DNA of 7,210 nt from an uncultured Collinsella sp. Its GTDB lineage: Bacteria > Actinomycetota > Coriobacteriia > Coriobacteriales > Coriobacteriaceae. Under the pieces are notes generated by a model, which was given only the letters and a program-made list of their open reading frames with translations, did not search any database and was not told where the DNA came from. Made by a program: the position numbers and the translations under genes. Of this stretch, positions 5,684-7,210 are shown piece after piece. Location of the stretch: positions 1 to 7,210 of the forward strand of contig CATWQC010000046.1 in assembly GCA_958352845.1 (NCBI GenBank). The letters run 5' to 3'. How positions within the stretch are numbered: position 1 is the stretch's first letter; the number at the start of each line of letters is the position of its first letter.

Positions 5684-5700
5684 GTATAGAAGGAGTTCGT

Positions 5701-6915
5701 ATGTTCGCGAAGGATCGCGAAGCAATGCGTCTGACGCCGGCAGAGGTCAAGCTGATTCTTATTGAGTCCCTGCAGTGGTGCGCCAACAACGCGGTCTACT
5801 TTTTGGGGCTTATCGGTGCGGCCACGTATGATCTGGCCGGCACGGCCTTTTTGGTTGCCGCCATTACGCTCGTGCGCAATCTTATGACGTCGGTGGGCAA
5901 TATGGTGTCGGGCTCGGTCATCGACCGCTTTGGACCGCGCCGGACGTCATTTGTGACGTGCGTGATTACGGCTGTGCTATCGCTTGGCGTGGGGTTGGCG
6001 CCGTTGTCTGTCCCCGGGCTTGTGTTTGCCGCGTGCGTCTTGGGACTTGCGGGCGGCTTTATCAACACCTGCACGCATGCGTTTCCGGGATACCTGGAGT
6101 CGACCACCGAGGGCCGTACCCGCGTGAACGGCCTCATGGTGTTCTACAGCAATATCGCCTATACCGCCGGCCCGCTGCTCGGCGGTGCCATCGTGAGCTG
6201 TTTTGCCACGCAATCGGTCTATCTGCTCATGGCGGGCATGATGGGTGTGGCGGCCGTGCTCTCCTTGGGCTGTCACGAGCGTGTTGCTCCCGCAAAAGGG
6301 GAGAGGCCGAAGGGCGGTATTCTGGGCGGCATGGCCGAGGGTGCGCGACTTACGTTTCGCGACCACGACCTGCGTCTCATCTTTATCTCGGGCTTTTTGG
6401 GTTTCTTTGCGTTTGGCGCGTTCGATTCGCTGGAGTCGTTGTTCTATCGCGATGTGCTCAACGTGGATATCGTCTGGCTGGGCTGGCTGTCCTCGGTCGT
6501 GGGCCTCACTTCCTCGGTGGGCGCGTTCATCCTGACCAAGCTTTCTGCTCGCCATGTCAACCTGCGATTGTTGCTTGGCGCGCTCATGGCCGTGGGCATT
6601 GGGTCCATGGTGTACGTGGGCACCGATATGCTGGGGGTCGCGATTATCGGCCAGGCGATTAACGGTCTGGCCTGGGGATTCCTGGAACCGCTGCAGATGA
6701 TCTTGATTCAGGAGCGCGCCGACATCAAATACCTGGGGCGCATTACCGGCTTTGTGCGTTTTGGCCTGATGAGCGCCGGCGTGCTGCCGCTGCTGGCGGC
6801 TCCGTTTTTGGCGGAGGTTTTGGGCGTCCAGGCGGTACTGTTTGGGGCATCGACCATTATTGCGCTGGTAGGAACGCTGTTCTTTGTCACACAAGGGAGA
6901 CGCCAGGGGCGTTAG
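5701..6915 (+). CDS. Major facilitator superfamily (MFS) transporter
   Basis: A 404-residue membrane protein with about twelve predicted hydrophobic segments in two halves joined by a charged, glycine-rich central loop (about residues 190-225), the standard MFS layout and length. The MFS motif A, GSVIDRFGPRR, is at residues 71-81 between helices 2 and 3, with Asp75, Arg76, Gly78, Arg80 and Arg81 all present. Start ATG 5701 is supported by AGGAG at 5691-5695 with a 5-base spacer. The substrate is not recognisable; many proteins of this type are exporters, but sugar importers occur too. It lies directly behind a strong terminator, so expression probably depends on readthrough or an internal upstream promoter. 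Codon use is mixed, unlike IID. No convincing terminator is seen after its stop. Confidence 0.9.
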   Translation: MFAKDREAMRLTPAEVKLILIESLQWCANNAVYFLGLIGAATYDLAGTAFLVAAITLVRNLMTSVGNMVSGSVIDRFGPRRTSFVTCVITAVLSLGVGLAPLSVPGLVFAACVLGLAGGFINTCTHAFPGYLESTTEGRTRVNGLMVFYSNIAYTAGPLLGGAIVSCFATQSVYLLMAGMMGVAAVLSLGCHERVAPAKGERPKGGILGGMAEGARLTFRDHDLRLIFISGFLGFFAFGAFDSLESLFYRDVLNVDIVWLGWLSSVVGLTSSVGAFILTKLSARHVNLRLLLGALMAVGIGSMVYVGTDMLGVAIIGQAINGLAWGFLEPLQMILIQERADIKYLGRITGFVRFGLMSAGVLPLLAAPFLAEVLGVQAVLFGASTIIALVGTLFFVTQGRRQGR

Positions 6916-6991
6916 CTATACATCAAATTCTAATTTAATATCACTCACCAGAGAATTTCGACCGTTCACCGAGGATTGGAGCAGATTGAAA

Positions 6992-7034
6992 AGTGGTATT
7001 AAAAACACGTTAGGTGTATGTCTATAATTGGTAT
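6992..7034 (+). promoter_or_regulatory. Second copy of the paired-GGTAT promoter, upstream of the gene at 7086
   Basis: TATAAT (7023-7028) lies 18 bases after TTAAAA (6999-7004). AGTGGTATTAAA (6992-7003) and TCTATAATTGGTATC (7020-7034 as read with its first T) match the promoter at 3841-3884 exactly, while the 17 bases between the blocks differ. The GGTAT repeats are again 35 bases apart. The expected transcript start is near 7035, leaving a leader of about 51 nt. The rest of the 170-base gap from 6916 is AT-rich near 6917-6940 and holds no other feature I can support. Confidence 0.82.
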
Positions 7035-7085
7035 CGAAAAGAAACGCGATGTATAGAGTCGCGTGCAGGACAGAAAGGAAAAGCC

Positions 7086-7210
7086 ATGAAGGAAACCGAG
7101 AAGATCGAGATCATGCACTTTAGTCAGGAGGGCTACGTCGAGGACGGCAAGAACGTCTACGAGACCGGCAAGAAGATGACCGCGCTCGCCGACAAGGTCG
7201 CCGACGAGGG
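7086..7210 (+). CDS. Probable SIS-domain sugar isomerase/deglycase, N-terminal end (partial)
   Basis: An open frame runs from ATG 7086 to the right edge, giving 41 complete residues. The start is supported by AAAGGA at 7074-7079 with a 6-base spacer. The visible part, with EGYVEDGKNVYETGKKMTALADKVADE, is a charged helical N-terminus with no catalytic motif yet. In SIS-domain proteins such a helix commonly precedes the first 'GSGGT'-like phosphosugar loop, and the neighbouring PTS genes make that family plausible. The identification is tentative. Almost all visible codons end in G or C, resembling IID rather than the adjacent MFS gene. Its promoter matches that of the second IIC-IID pair, which suggests co-regulation with that permease. 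Confidence 0.5.
   Translation, partial: MKETEKIEIMHFSQEGYVEDGKNVYETGKKMTALADKVADE

Noticed and set aside
6900..6912. Hairpin ACGCC/GGCGT at the end of the MFS gene as a terminator
   Set aside because: The 5-bp stem has a 3-base loop, overlaps the last codons and is not followed by a T-tract.

Overview
The window is GC-rich DNA from a bacterium that depends on the phosphotransferase system (PTS). Gene content, codon use and order (SIS-domain sugar isomerases beside mannose-family PTS genes) fit the Coriobacteriia, most likely a Collinsella-like gut actinobacterium. That assignment is inference; there is no marker gene here. All recognisable genes lie on the + strand.

Layout. (1) Bases 1-2817: the 3' end of a probable SIS-domain sugar-phosphate isomerase/deglycase, then a complete mannose-family PTS set IIA, IIB, IIC and IID, closed by a terminator. 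(2) 2906-3796: a DMT/EamA-type transporter. (3) 3797-4021: an intergenic region with a clear promoter and a roughly 138-nt leader. (4) 4022-5609: a second IIC-IID pair without its own IIA or IIB, closed by a very strong terminator. (5) 5701-6915: an MFS transporter. (6) 6916-7085: a second copy of the same promoter type. (7) 7086-7210: the start of another gene, tentatively a second SIS-domain isomerase.

The most striking structure is a perfect direct repeat of about 1053 bp. The last 79 codons of IIC plus the whole IID gene (1764-2816) recur base for base at 4556-5608 and stop at the third base of the IID stop codon. Upstream of this block the two IIC genes align without gaps but are diverged, most strongly over residues 101-178. 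Two IIC proteins that differ mainly in one block therefore sit on an identical C-terminus and an identical IID. Inside the IID copies every sense codon after codon 4 ends in G or C, unlike the IIA, IIB, DMT and MFS genes.

Working model (inference): IIA and IIB phosphorylate sugars entering through either IIC-IID pair, and SIS enzymes process the resulting sugar phosphates or amino-sugar conjugates. The promoters at 3841-3884 and 6992-7034 share two blocks (12 and 15 nt) at fixed spacing, including a GGTAT direct repeat 35 bp apart that brackets the core promoter. This points to one regulator controlling the second permease and the second SIS gene. Both IID copies are followed by a terminator and then at once by a single secondary transporter gene with no room for its own promoter.
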